NCBI GenBank assembly: GCA_029973955.1
Contig: JARKQJ010000205.1
Coordinates: 1-64,000, forward strand
Source: Paludibaculum sp.
GTDB taxonomy: Bacteria > Acidobacteriota > Terriglobia > Bryobacterales > Bryobacteraceae
Reading direction: 5' to 3'
DNA length: 64,000 nt
The notes beneath the pieces were generated by a model, which worked only from the letters and a program-made list of their open reading frames with translations, made no database searches and was not told the origin of the DNA. This document shows, one piece after another, positions 9,248 to 18,097 of this stretch (positions are counted from its first letter, which is position 1; every line of letters begins with the position of its first letter). The position numbers and the translations under genes were made by a program.

Positions 9248-11638
9248 ATGCCGCTCACGCGCCGCGAATTCTCCGCACTCCCCTTCGCCGCCCTCGCCGC
9301 TCCCCCCCAGCTCTCCCGCCGCTGGACCATCTACGTCGTCCAGCACAGCCACATCGACGTCGGCTACACCGAACGCCAGGAGGTGATCGCCTCCTACCAT
9401 CAGCAGTTCCTCCGCCAGGCCCTCGAATCCGCCACCTCCCCGCGCCAAAGAGACCGCGCCCCCGAGTGCCGCTTCCGCTTCACCATGGAAGGCTTCTGGC
9501 AGGTTGAGCAATATCTCAACTCCGCCTCGCCCGCCGATCGCGCCCGCTTCATCCAGGCCATTCGTGACGGCCTGCTCGAACTCACCGCCTGCTACTTCCA
9601 CCTCACCGAGCTCCCCGATCAGGAGCTCCTCCGCTCGAGTCTCCAGCACTCCGCCGCCTTCGCCCAGGCCGAAAAACTCCCGCTCACCGCCGCCATGGCC
9701 TGCGACATCAACGGCTTTTCCTGGGGCATGGCCGACGCTCTCGCCGAGCGCGGCATCCGCTACCTCTCCACCAACATCAATCCCCATCACGGCGGTTATC
9801 CCTTCGGCAAACCACTGGTGCCTTTCTGGTGGGAGTCCCCCTCCGGCCGCCGCCTCCTCGTCTGGAGCGGCATGGCCTACCATAAGGCCAACCTCTTCGG
9901 CCTCATGGGCCGCACCGCCCCCGCCGGCGATCCCGGAGTCCCCGGCTTCTCTCTGCCCGGCCCCGATGGCTACTTCGACACCACCACCACCGACGTCGCC
10001 GAACGCAAGCTCTTCCCCTTCCTTCAATGGCTGGAGCAGTCCGGCTACCCCTACGACTTCCTGCCCCTCATGGGCTCCGGTACCTACACGGACAACTCGC
10101 CGCCCAACGAAGATTACTGCTCCATCCTCGCCCAGTGGAACGCGCGCTTCGGCTCGCAGGTCAGCGTCCGCTCCGCCACGCTCGCCGAGTTCTTCACGAG
10201 ACTGGAATCCGTCTCCACTTCGCTGCCCGTCCACCGCGGTGAATGGACAGACTGGTGGAGCGACGGCGTCGCCTCTTCCCCCGAAGACACCACCCTCTAC
10301 CGCAACGCCCTCCGCGCCCGCCGCCTTGTCACCCGTCTCGATCCTCAGGCCAAACTCGTCCCGCCCGCCGATCTCGACGCCATCGACCGCAAGCTCCTCC
10401 TCTACGCCGAGCACACCTTCGGCTACTCCAACACCGCCGTTCCCACGCTCCTCTCCGATCAGGTCTTCAAGCGCAAATCGCTCCACGCCATTCAGGCCGA
10501 TGAGTTGGCCTCCGCCGCGCTCAACCGCATCCTCGCCCAGCGCGGAGAAGGGGAGTTCGCCGCCGGCCGGCCCTTCTCCTACGCCGTTCTCAACCCCTCG
10601 CCCGAGCGCGTCCGCGCGGCCGTCGCCCTCCCCGTCGACTTCTTCGAAACCCCCTCCGTGCTGCGCGGTTTCGAAGTGCGTGACGAGCAGGGCCGCGTCC
10701 TCCCCTATCAATTGGAGCCCAGCCCCCGCGGCCGATCTGTCTATGTGCTTTGCGATCTCGAGCCGAACGCCCGCCGCCGCCTTTCGCTGGTGCCCGCGCG
10801 CAACTCCGCTCCCGCCGAAGCTCCCGCTGGTTCCGCTTTTGAGAACGGCTTCTACCGCCTCGCCTGGTCCCAGCAATCCGGTATCACCAGTTGGATTCAC
10901 CGCCCCTCCGGCGCCGAACTCCTCGCCCCCTCCGCTCGCGGGGGCCTCGGCTGCCCCGTCTACCAACTGTTTCCCAAAGGCGTCCGATGGGAGGCCGGCA
11001 AGGTCAACGGCGAACGCAAGCGCCCCGCCGACGAAGTCTCTTTCGGCCGCGTCACCGATCTCCGCCGCGTCTCCTCCGGACCCATCTTCGACCGCTGGAT
11101 CTTCACCTACTCTGTCCCCGGCGCCACCGAAACCAGCCTCGAACTCGTCTGTTACCGGGACCTGCCTCACATCGACCTCACCTTCCGCGCCATCAAGACC
11201 AACGTCGCCGATCCCGAAGGCCTCTATGCCTTCTTCCCCTTCGCCCTGCCCAACGCACGCTGGCACTTTGACAAGCCCGGCGCCATCATCCGTCCCGGCC
11301 TGGATCAACTCCCCGGCGCATGTTGCGACTACTACTGCATCCAGCAGGGCGCCGCGCTGGCAGGCCGCGACCTCGGCATCGCCTGGGCCACCCTCGACGC
11401 TCCGCTGGTTCACCTGAACGGCCTCAACCTCTGGCATTTCACCACGTCCTCCCCCGGCGAAGGCCCGCTCTACTCCTGGCTCACCAATAACAAGTGGGAG
11501 ACCAATTTCCGCCTCTACCTCGGCGGCGGCTACTCCTTCCGCTACCGCCTCGAGGCCGCGCCGCAATATGCCAAGCCCGAGGCCGCCATCGCGCGCCTCG
11601 CCACTCTTTCACAGCCGCCCCTCGTGCTGCGCGATTAA
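9248..11638 (+). CDS. Exported glycoside hydrolase, GH38 (alpha-mannosidase-like) N-terminal domain
   Basis: The 796-aa protein has a Tat-type signal (LTRREFSALPFAALAAPP). Next is the GH38 metal-binding motif VQHSHIDVGYT (about residues 32-42), and CDINGFSWG near residue 150 in the place of the usual nucleophile Asp motif. A mannosidase-like beta-sandwich C-terminal half follows. GH38 enzymes are zinc-dependent retaining alpha-mannosidases; this divergent exported member may act on another alpha-glycan. I chose ATG 9248 rather than 9221 because it starts the Tat signal. It follows the TonB receptor on the same strand after two hairpins, so cooperation in glycan use is plausible but not proven. 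Confidence 0.85.
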   Translation: MPLTRREFSALPFAALAAPPQLSRRWTIYVVQHSHIDVGYTERQEVIASYHQQFLRQALESATSPRQRDRAPECRFRFTMEGFWQVEQYLNSASPADRARFIQAIRDGLLELTACYFHLTELPDQELLRSSLQHSAAFAQAEKLPLTAAMACDINGFSWGMADALAERGIRYLSTNINPHHGGYPFGKPLVPFWWESPSGRRLLVWSGMAYHKANLFGLMGRTAPAGDPGVPGFSLPGPDGYFDTTTTDVAERKLFPFLQWLEQSGYPYDFLPLMGSGTYTDNSPPNEDYCSILAQWNARFGSQVSVRSATLAEFFTRLESVSTSLPVHRGEWTDWWSDGVASSPEDTTLYRNALRARRLVTRLDPQAKLVPPADLDAIDRKLLLYAEHTFGYSNTAVPTLLSDQVFKRKSLHAIQADELASAALNRILAQRGEGEFAAGRPFSYAVLNPSPERVRAAVALPVDFFETPSVLRGFEVRDEQGRVLPYQLEPSPRGRSVYVLCDLEPNARRRLSLVPARNSAPAEAPAGSAFENGFYRLAWSQQSGITSWIHRPSGAELLAPSARGGLGCPVYQLFPKGVRWEAGKVNGERKRPADEVSFGRVTDLRRVSSGPIFDRWIFTYSVPGATETSLELVCYRDLPHIDLTFRAIKTNVADPEGLYAFFPFALPNARWHFDKPGAIIRPGLDQLPGACCDYYCIQQGAALAGRDLGIAWATLDAPLVHLNGLNLWHFTTSSPGEGPLYSWLTNNKWETNFRLYLGGGYSFRYRLEAAPQYAKPEAAIARLATLSQPPLVLRD

Positions 11639-11665
11639 CCGGGCCGTGCATCCATTTCCATTCCA

Positions 11666-12325
11666 ATGAAACTTGCACCTGTCCTCTTCAGCTTCATCAT
11701 CACCTCGGTCTGCCTGTTCCTCTCTTCCGGCCGCCTGGATTGGACGAACGCCTGGGTCCTGCTCGCCATCAACTTTGCCGCCAGTGCGTCGTCATCCCTC
11801 CTCATGGCCCGCAACCCTGAACTGCTCGCCGAGCGCAGCAACGTGAAGGCCGGCAAGAGTTCCGACAAACTCCTGGTAGGCGTCACAGTCCTCCTGGGGC
11901 CCGTTGCCACCTGGGTCACCGCCGGACTCGACACCCGCTTCCACTGGTCCGCCGCCCTGCCCTTTTCAACCTTCCTCGTCGGAGTTGTGGTTGCCGCATG
12001 CGCCGCCGCCCTGGTTGCGTGGTCCATGTCCAGCAACCGGTTCTTCTCCGCGGTCCTTCGCATCCAGAAGGACCGCGGCCACTTCGTCGTCACCACCGGT
12101 CCCTACCGTTACGTCCGCCACCCCGGCTATGCCGGCATGGCGATCTTCACTCTCGTCACTCCCTTGGTCCTGAACTCGCGCTGGGCGCTGCTCCCCGCCG
12201 CCATCACCGCCGCCTTCGTCGCCCTCCGCACCGCCCTCGAAGACAGAACTCTCCAGGCAGAACTCGATGGCTACTCCGCCTACGCCGGCACCGTCCGCTA
12301 CCGGCTGGTTCCACTGCTCTGGTAG
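11666..12325 (+). CDS. Isoprenylcysteine carboxyl methyltransferase-family membrane protein
   Basis: The 219-aa protein has about five hydrophobic helices. Its C-terminal part carries the family signature TGPYRYVRHPGYAGM (about residues 145-158) followed by the acidic ED near residue 192, as in ICMT/PEMT-type SAM-dependent methyltransferases of the inner membrane. Bacterial members methylate lipids or unidentified small molecules; the substrate here is unknown. It starts 27 bp after the GH38-like gene on the same strand, so it may be co-transcribed. It converges with the glycosyltransferase gene at 12340. Confidence 0.85.
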   Translation: MKLAPVLFSFIITSVCLFLSSGRLDWTNAWVLLAINFAASASSSLLMARNPELLAERSNVKAGKSSDKLLVGVTVLLGPVATWVTAGLDTRFHWSAALPFSTFLVGVVVAACAAALVAWSMSSNRFFSAVLRIQKDRGHFVVTTGPYRYVRHPGYAGMAIFTLVTPLVLNSRWALLPAAITAAFVALRTALEDRTLQAELDGYSAYAGTVRYRLVPLLW

Positions 12326-12339
12326 CGGCCGCTGCCCCG

Positions 12340-14964
12340 TCACTCTACGCGCAGCGCGTAATCCACCCCGCAGGCTTGTACCCCTTGCGGCTCTTTCTGG
12401 AAGATGCGGATCCGGTATTCCCCCGCCGGAACTCCGTCCAGCGGAGCGCTCATGATGAAGCCCGTATAAAGCAGCGAGAGGTCGCCCAGGCCTCTGGCGA
12501 GATCCAGGCGGTGCTGGCGCTGGGCGCGCGCAATGTAGACTCCACGGCTTCCGGAGTTCAGCTCTACGAACACCTCATCGCTGGCCTTCATCCGCGACCG
12601 GTCCAGGATCCAACCCTTCAGGAAGATCCCCTGTTGATGAGTGGTCTCGAACTCCGGCAGGACATGGTGGATATTGTTGAACTGATCCAAGTGGCAATCC
12701 GCGCCCGTCGCCGCCTGTGGCCCGGCCTCCAGCGGCCGGTTGGCGCGCGTGAAAGTGACAGGGTTCATCTTTGGGAGCTGATCCGGCGCCGGTTCGCTCC
12801 CGATGTACTCCAACCGCAAACCTTGGAGTTTCACTCCTACGCCCGGCCTGCCCAGCAGGTGGTAGAAGACCTGGCCGGGGCCCGGCACGGTGAACTCCCC
12901 GGCCAGCCGCTGGCCGGGGGCTGCGGCTGTCCGGCTCAAAGTTGCGCCATCCGCCGCCTTGAACTCGATGGCGGTGGCGGCGGAAAAGTCGCCCTGCGCC
13001 ATTGCCGTCAGCCGGTAGCTTCCGCCGACTGGAATGTTGAGCGGGCCGGAAGCCAGGTCCTGTCCGGCAGCGGGTGGGCTCGGCTGGCCCATGCCGGGTG
13101 TCACGATGATCACCCGTTCGTGCGGGATTTCGGAGGCGTAGACCGGCTGCATCCGGGCGGCTTCCGCCGTGATGCGGAATAGGTAATAGGGCGGTTTCGA
13201 ACCGGCCAGTTCGGCGTTGGTGAAGCGCGTGGTCGTCAGGAAATAGTCGCCTGGCCTCGCGATCTCAGCCAATTGCCGCCATTGCGCCACCGGGCGGATG
13301 TCGTAGCGACCCAGCGTTTCCAGTTGCCAGACATTGGGGCCGTCCAGACCCATCGCCCGGTTCCACTCGAGGAAGAAGTAGTCGCTGATCAGATGTGCGC
13401 GGCTGCTCTGCCAGGGGCCTGCATCGGTGGCGATCAGCAGGCGCGACCCCAGCGTTGCGCCGCTCCGCGCCAGAAACCGGAGGTTCTCTTCGAGGCCGGG
13501 CAGCCCTTCCCTGCTAATCGTGGTCAAGGCGTGGGCCGAACTGGCGAAGCAGAAGGCGTTGAACACCGCGATCGACAGCGCCAGATGGTTGGCCGATGAG
13601 CGGCGCCACAGCAGAACCAGTCCGGCCGACAGCAGGATCCACCCCACGCCGAACGCGGCCAGCCGCAGTTTCTGGAAGGCCCCGAACCCTGTCCCTGTGA
13701 ACGTGCCCAGGGCCGTCGCCCAAGGAATCTCGATCGCGTTGGAGAGCGACTCAAAGGGATATGCCATCAGGCCCAAAACCGCCAGGCACGGCACCAGCAG
13801 AAAGGACGCCTTGGCCGCCTTGCTCCCATGCTCCACAAGCGACGCTACTCCGGCGGTGGCAAACACGGCGATCAACGGCAGGGCGCCAATGAAGAGGCGT
13901 TCGCGGACCGCGCCGGAAAGCCCCACATCCAGCAAGCCGTTCACGAACAACTGCGAGAGCAACGTCAGACGCAGGAGGATGGAGAGCAGATCCTGGTCGC
14001 GTGTTCTGTGGCGCAGCCAGAACACGAGCGGAACCGCCGTGACCAGCCCGGCGGCGAGCAGGAAATCGAGTGAGCACATGGCTCCCAGCAGGGGCGTGAG
14101 ATGCTCGCCGGGGTTCAGGAGTTGGCCTCCGTAGTGTCCTAACGCCGAGACGCCCGCGGAGCGCTTGTACAGGGTCCAGGCCGCCTGGGCCAGAACGGGA
14201 AGACCGATCAGAGCCAGCCCCGAGCGCAGCTTGTCCCCCACAGTCCTCCCAGCGCTGGACGGGTGGAGATAGAGTTCCAGCGCGGCTGTGAGAAATACCG
14301 CCGCCAGGAAGGGCGCCATGGCCACCTTGGTGAGAATGGTGAGGGCTAACAGGACACCCGTGCAGACGCCGTTCTTCAACGAGGCATCCTCGAGCCAGCG
14401 GGCCATGTAATAGAAGCCCGAGAGCATCAGCGGCAACGCCAGCGTCTCCGTCATGTACAGCGCCGCGTAAAACGTATGCGGCAGGAGCGCCGTGGATAGG
14501 GCGAGCAGCGTGGCGGCCGCCAGGCCGAGCCGCAGGTGCCGGGCGAGATAGAAGACAGGGAACACCGACAGCGAGATGACGAAACAGCTCACCACAAAAA
14601 GGGCCAGCCGCGGATCGCTTCCCAGACTGTGACCGAAGGCGACCAGCAGCGGGTATCCGGGCGGAATGGCCGGGTGAAACTCGCCCCGGCTGGTGTAACC
14701 CCGGCCCAGCCGGATGCTCTCTCCCACCGCGCTGTACTGCGCCTCGTCGGTGGAAAGCACCGGCAGCCGGTAAGCCGAGCCCAGCGCCATGAGATGCACA
14801 GCGAAGGACAGCAGGAACACGGCCAGGATGATCGCGGCAGGCAAGGCCGGGTGGTTAAGCCGCGACATGGCTGCCCGCCACTTTCCGGACTTGGGCGCTG
14901 CGTTGTTGACGGACTTCTTCCCTCCCGCCGGCTGCGCGGGCCTGGCGTTCCTGCGGGGCTTCAT
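12340..14964 (-). CDS. GT39/PMT-like polytopic glycosyltransferase with large C-terminal soluble domain
   Basis: The 874-aa protein has a basic N-terminal tail, then about 12 membrane helices. The first large loop contains STDEAQYSAVGE, matching the acidic motif of PMT/ArnT-type GT-C enzymes that use polyprenyl-phosphate sugars. The last 300 residues or so are soluble and end in a beta-rich region. It is the last gene of a three-gene minus-strand operon and overlaps the DUF2304 gene by 4 bp (ATGA). The upstream GT2 would make the polyprenyl-linked sugar and this enzyme would transfer it outside the membrane (inference). Confidence 0.82.
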   Translation of the reverse strand: MKPRRNARPAQPAGGKKSVNNAAPKSGKWRAAMSRLNHPALPAAIILAVFLLSFAVHLMALGSAYRLPVLSTDEAQYSAVGESIRLGRGYTSRGEFHPAIPPGYPLLVAFGHSLGSDPRLALFVVSCFVISLSVFPVFYLARHLRLGLAAATLLALSTALLPHTFYAALYMTETLALPLMLSGFYYMARWLEDASLKNGVCTGVLLALTILTKVAMAPFLAAVFLTAALELYLHPSSAGRTVGDKLRSGLALIGLPVLAQAAWTLYKRSAGVSALGHYGGQLLNPGEHLTPLLGAMCSLDFLLAAGLVTAVPLVFWLRHRTRDQDLLSILLRLTLLSQLFVNGLLDVGLSGAVRERLFIGALPLIAVFATAGVASLVEHGSKAAKASFLLVPCLAVLGLMAYPFESLSNAIEIPWATALGTFTGTGFGAFQKLRLAAFGVGWILLSAGLVLLWRRSSANHLALSIAVFNAFCFASSAHALTTISREGLPGLEENLRFLARSGATLGSRLLIATDAGPWQSSRAHLISDYFFLEWNRAMGLDGPNVWQLETLGRYDIRPVAQWRQLAEIARPGDYFLTTTRFTNAELAGSKPPYYLFRITAEAARMQPVYASEIPHERVIIVTPGMGQPSPPAAGQDLASGPLNIPVGGSYRLTAMAQGDFSAATAIEFKAADGATLSRTAAAPGQRLAGEFTVPGPGQVFYHLLGRPGVGVKLQGLRLEYIGSEPAPDQLPKMNPVTFTRANRPLEAGPQAATGADCHLDQFNNIHHVLPEFETTHQQGIFLKGWILDRSRMKASDEVFVELNSGSRGVYIARAQRQHRLDLARGLGDLSLLYTGFIMSAPLDGVPAGEYRIRIFQKEPQGVQACGVDYALRVE

Positions 14965-15365
14965 TTCTTTCCGGGGGCGCCGTCCTCCGGCCGCAGCGAG
15001 GCTTCCAGTAATGTGAGATTCTGCGCCAGTTTCCTACAACGCTCATCCACTACGGAGAGACGCAATCCAAAATGCAGCAGCAGAAGCGTGAGCGCCACAT
15101 TGGACAAAACCAGGTAGAAAACGGGCGGATAGTAGACGCCGAAGAAACTGGCGAGCCGGTCAAACGGCTGGGGGAATGCCGAGAAGGCCATCAAGGCGAC
15201 CCCGCCGGCCAATAGCAGGGTGCCGATCGGAATCATGAGCCGGCGATTCCGGATCTTCGTCATCACCCAAATGCAAAGCGCCACGCCCAGGGCGGCGACC
15301 AGCATCCTGGCATGCGGCGTCGCGCCGGTGAGCGCGTGGGCCTGGAGATCGCTAGCGTTTGTCAT
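14961..15365 (-). CDS. DUF2304-domain membrane protein
   Basis: The 134-aa protein has three hydrophobic segments and a short charged C-terminal tail that could form a coiled coil (CRKLAQNLTLLEASL). This fits DUF2304 proteins, which typically sit next to GT2 polyprenyl-phosphate glycosyltransferases and are thought to help flip or hold the lipid-linked sugar; that role is not established. It lies 13 bp after the GT2 gene and overlaps the GT39-like gene by 4 bp. A second copy of this arrangement is at 52165-52572. Confidence 0.85.
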   Translation of the reverse strand: MTNASDLQAHALTGATPHARMLVAALGVALCIWVMTKIRNRRLMIPIGTLLLAGGVALMAFSAFPQPFDRLASFFGVYYPPVFYLVLSNVALTLLLLHFGLRLSVVDERCRKLAQNLTLLEASLRPEDGAPGKK

Positions 15366-15378
15366 GATTGCCCCAATG

Positions 15379-16140
15379 TCACGGTTGCAGCAGCGCGCGC
15401 TGTTTGCGGCTTCTGAAGAGCTGGCGGCCGATGAGAATTCCCAACAGCGAGACGAACATGTTGGGGAGATAGAAGGCGGACTTCAAAAGACCGTGCATGG
15501 ACATGCCGGTGATGTCCTCATGCATGGTGACGGGAATCTCCAAGAGGCGGCAACCCTCGGAATGCGCGTAGAAGAGCAGATCGGCATCGGGCGTCTTTTC
15601 CGGGAAATCGCGCATCGCCGTGTAGACCGCCAGACCCCTGCGGTTCAGCGCCTGGAATCCGGTGGTGGTGTCGGTGATGCTGTCGCCGGTCAACAGGGAG
15701 AGAATCTTGGCAAGCAGCCAGGAGACGCCACGGCGGACCATCGGAATCTTGTAGCTGCGGCTGCCCGGTAAATACCGGCTGCCCAGCACGATGTCCGCCT
15801 GCCCGGCCACCAGCGGATCGATCAGACGCTGGAGATCGGCCGGTTCGTGCTGCCCGTCGGCATCCATGGTCACCACATACTCAGCACCGGCGCGCTCGGC
15901 GTACAGCAGCCCCGTCTGGAAGGCGACCCCATAGCCGCAGTTGAACGGAAGGTTCAGGACGGATGCGCCGGCCGAAGTGGCTTCTGCCGCGGTCTGGTCC
16001 GTGGAGCCGTCATCGACCACCACGATCCGCGCCGACGGCAACTGCTCCCGCGCCGCGCGAATCACCCCCGCGACCATTCGGCTCTCATTGTGCGCCGGAA
16101 TTACAGCAAAAACCGCGCCGGCGCTTCCCTGCTTTGACAT
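15379..16140 (-). CDS. Glycosyltransferase family 2, polyprenyl-phosphate mannosyl/glucosyltransferase type
   Basis: The 253-aa GT-A enzyme has VIPAHNES at the nucleotide site, VVDDGSTD, the metal-binding MDADGQH, and TTTGFQALN in the acceptor region. This is the layout of DPM1/ArnC-like enzymes that move a sugar from a nucleotide donor to polyprenyl phosphate. A hydrophobic C-terminal part (LPNMFVSLLGILIG) probably lies at the membrane. It is the first gene of the GT2/DUF2304/GT39 operon and is paralogous to the gene at 52526. The sugar is not predictable. Confidence 0.92.
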   Translation of the reverse strand: MSKQGSAGAVFAVIPAHNESRMVAGVIRAAREQLPSARIVVVDDGSTDQTAAEATSAGASVLNLPFNCGYGVAFQTGLLYAERAGAEYVVTMDADGQHEPADLQRLIDPLVAGQADIVLGSRYLPGSRSYKIPMVRRGVSWLLAKILSLLTGDSITDTTTGFQALNRRGLAVYTAMRDFPEKTPDADLLFYAHSEGCRLLEIPVTMHEDITGMSMHGLLKSAFYLPNMFVSLLGILIGRQLFRSRKQRALLQP

Positions 16141-16299
16141 CGCACTTCATTCTACAACGGGGCCTCGCTGTCTCTTCTCCCGGCCGTGGCGGGCGGCAAG
16201 TGACGCGGGAATGCCCCGGCAATTCTCAATCTCAGCCAGGGCGGGTCGCAGATGTGGGTGCCACTCCTGGAGCCCGCTCCGGCCAAATTGCGGCGCGCC

Positions 16300-17142
<843 letters not shown>

Positions 17143-17158
17143 AGTGGCTCCCTCGCAA

Positions 17159-17171
17159 GCTATCGTATAGC
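17159..17171. promoter_or_regulatory. Palindrome in a 32-bp divergent promoter
   Basis: GCTAT-CGT-ATAGC is a 5-bp-arm palindrome that supplies a -10-like hexamer to both sides: TATCGT for the + gene at 17175 and TACGAT for the - gene at 17142. The + gene has no Shine-Dalgarno, so its transcript may be nearly leaderless. No regulator can be assigned. Confidence 0.45.
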
Positions 17172-17174
17172 AAG

Positions 17175-17573
17175 ATGGACTACCGCATCGACCGCCCTCT
17201 CTCTCCCGAGCAGTACATCGATCTCCTCAACGCCTCCACTCTCGGCGAACGCCGCCCCGTCGACCGGCCCGATGCCATCCGCGACATGCTCGCGCACGCC
17301 AATCTGCTCGCCACCGCCTGGGAGGGCGACACCGTCCTCGGCGCCGCGCGCTGCTTCACGGACTACTCCTTCGTGACGTATTGCTCCGACCTCTGTGTCC
17401 GCGAGTCCCACCAGCGCCGGGGCATCGGCCGGCGCCTGCTCGAACTGGTTCAGCAGACTGCGCCCTGCCGCATTGTCCTGCTTGCCGCGCCCAAGGCCGT
17501 CGATTACTATCCCAGGATCGGCTTCACGCAACACACCTCCGCCTGGACCATCCTGCCCGGGGAACTGCGCTGA
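17175..17573 (+). CDS. GNAT-family N-acetyltransferase
   Basis: The 132-aa single-domain protein contains the acetyl-CoA-binding motif A (CVRESHQRRGIGRRLLELV, with R-R-G-I-G-R) and a preceding beta strand SDLCV. A motif-B-like end with YYPRIGF follows, as in small bacterial GNAT proteins. It would acetylate an amine of unknown identity. The gene is followed after one base by a 95-aa ORF on the same strand, so the two are probably co-transcribed. Confidence 0.9.
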   Translation: MDYRIDRPLSPEQYIDLLNASTLGERRPVDRPDAIRDMLAHANLLATAWEGDTVLGAARCFTDYSFVTYCSDLCVRESHQRRGIGRRLLELVQQTAPCRIVLLAAPKAVDYYPRIGFTQHTSAWTILPGELR

Positions 17574-17574
17574 C

Positions 17575-17862
17575 ATGGGCTTTGCGCTTTGGATCGAGAA
17601 AGATACGCTCTGGGCGGCTGGCACGCATGAGTACCGGCCGATGGGCGCCGCCGTGGTGGCGTCGAGTTCGGCCTTCACCACGCGCGACTTCAGCCGCTAT
17701 CTGAAGCCTCCGCCGCGGCATGATCCGCGCTTCGCCGGACTCTTCGCCTCGCTGGGAGAATTGAACGATTTTCTGGTTCGCCGGCGACGCCGTCACAGCA
17801 CTTCGAAAACTTTTTTTGTGGACTTCAAGCCGCGCAAAAACCGTGTTGTTTTAGAGTTTTAG
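17575..17862 (+). CDS. Small protein of unknown function (95 aa)
   Basis: ATG 17575 starts one base after the acetyltransferase stop codon, in a different frame, and the reading frame stays open to 17862. The protein begins MGFALWIEKDTLWAAG, ends KNRVVLEF and has a basic stretch RRRRRH in the middle. No domain is recognised. The tight spacing and the absence of any other plausible gene here support it as real. It contains the only FALWI/FVDF-type beta-rich pattern nearby, so a small beta fold is possible. Confidence 0.65.
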   Translation: MGFALWIEKDTLWAAGTHEYRPMGAAVVASSSAFTTRDFSRYLKPPPRHDPRFAGLFASLGELNDFLVRRRRRHSTSKTFFVDFKPRKNRVVLEF

Positions 17863-17992
17863 CGGCGCCGGCGCGCTCGCGAGAGAGGCGCGCCGGAGTC
17901 CGGAACGCTTGGCCGCGCTTGCTACACTTGGGTTGCGCGCATCACTGCGCCTGACATCGTCCGCCGCCCGCCGGCGGATCTCATAGGCATCC

Positions 17993-18078
17993 AGCCCCGC
18001 CCAGTGCGGGGCTTTTTACGTCCAGCCCCGTTTCCGGCGGGGCTTTTGTTTGCCCGCCCGGCCTTGTGCGGGGCTTTT
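17993..18078 (+). terminator. Three tandem terminator-like hairpins
   Basis: Hairpin 1 is AGCCCCGC (17993-18000) / GCGGGGCT (18006-18013) then T-run to 18017. Hairpin 2 is GCCCCG (18025-18030) / CGGGGC (18038-18043) then TTTT. Hairpin 3 is an imperfect GCCC (18052-18055) / GGGC (18071-18074) then TTTT. They end the acetyltransferase unit and lie immediately before the start region of the 788-aa gene (18098), so they could also attenuate it. Their stems match the rRNA-operon terminator. Confidence 0.8.
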
Positions 18079-18097
18079 CTGATAAGGAGCTGTTCTC

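Noticed and set aside
9128-11566. 812-codon antisense ORF over the GH38-like gene
   Set aside because: The predicted protein is Gly/Glu/Ala-rich low-complexity sequence, typical of a shadow of a GC-rich gene; the + strand carries the GH38 motifs and a Tat signal.
17870-17990. Possible tRNA or small RNA between the acetyltransferase unit and the hairpins
   Set aside because: No cloverleaf or paired arms; only GC-rich sequence with short local repeats.
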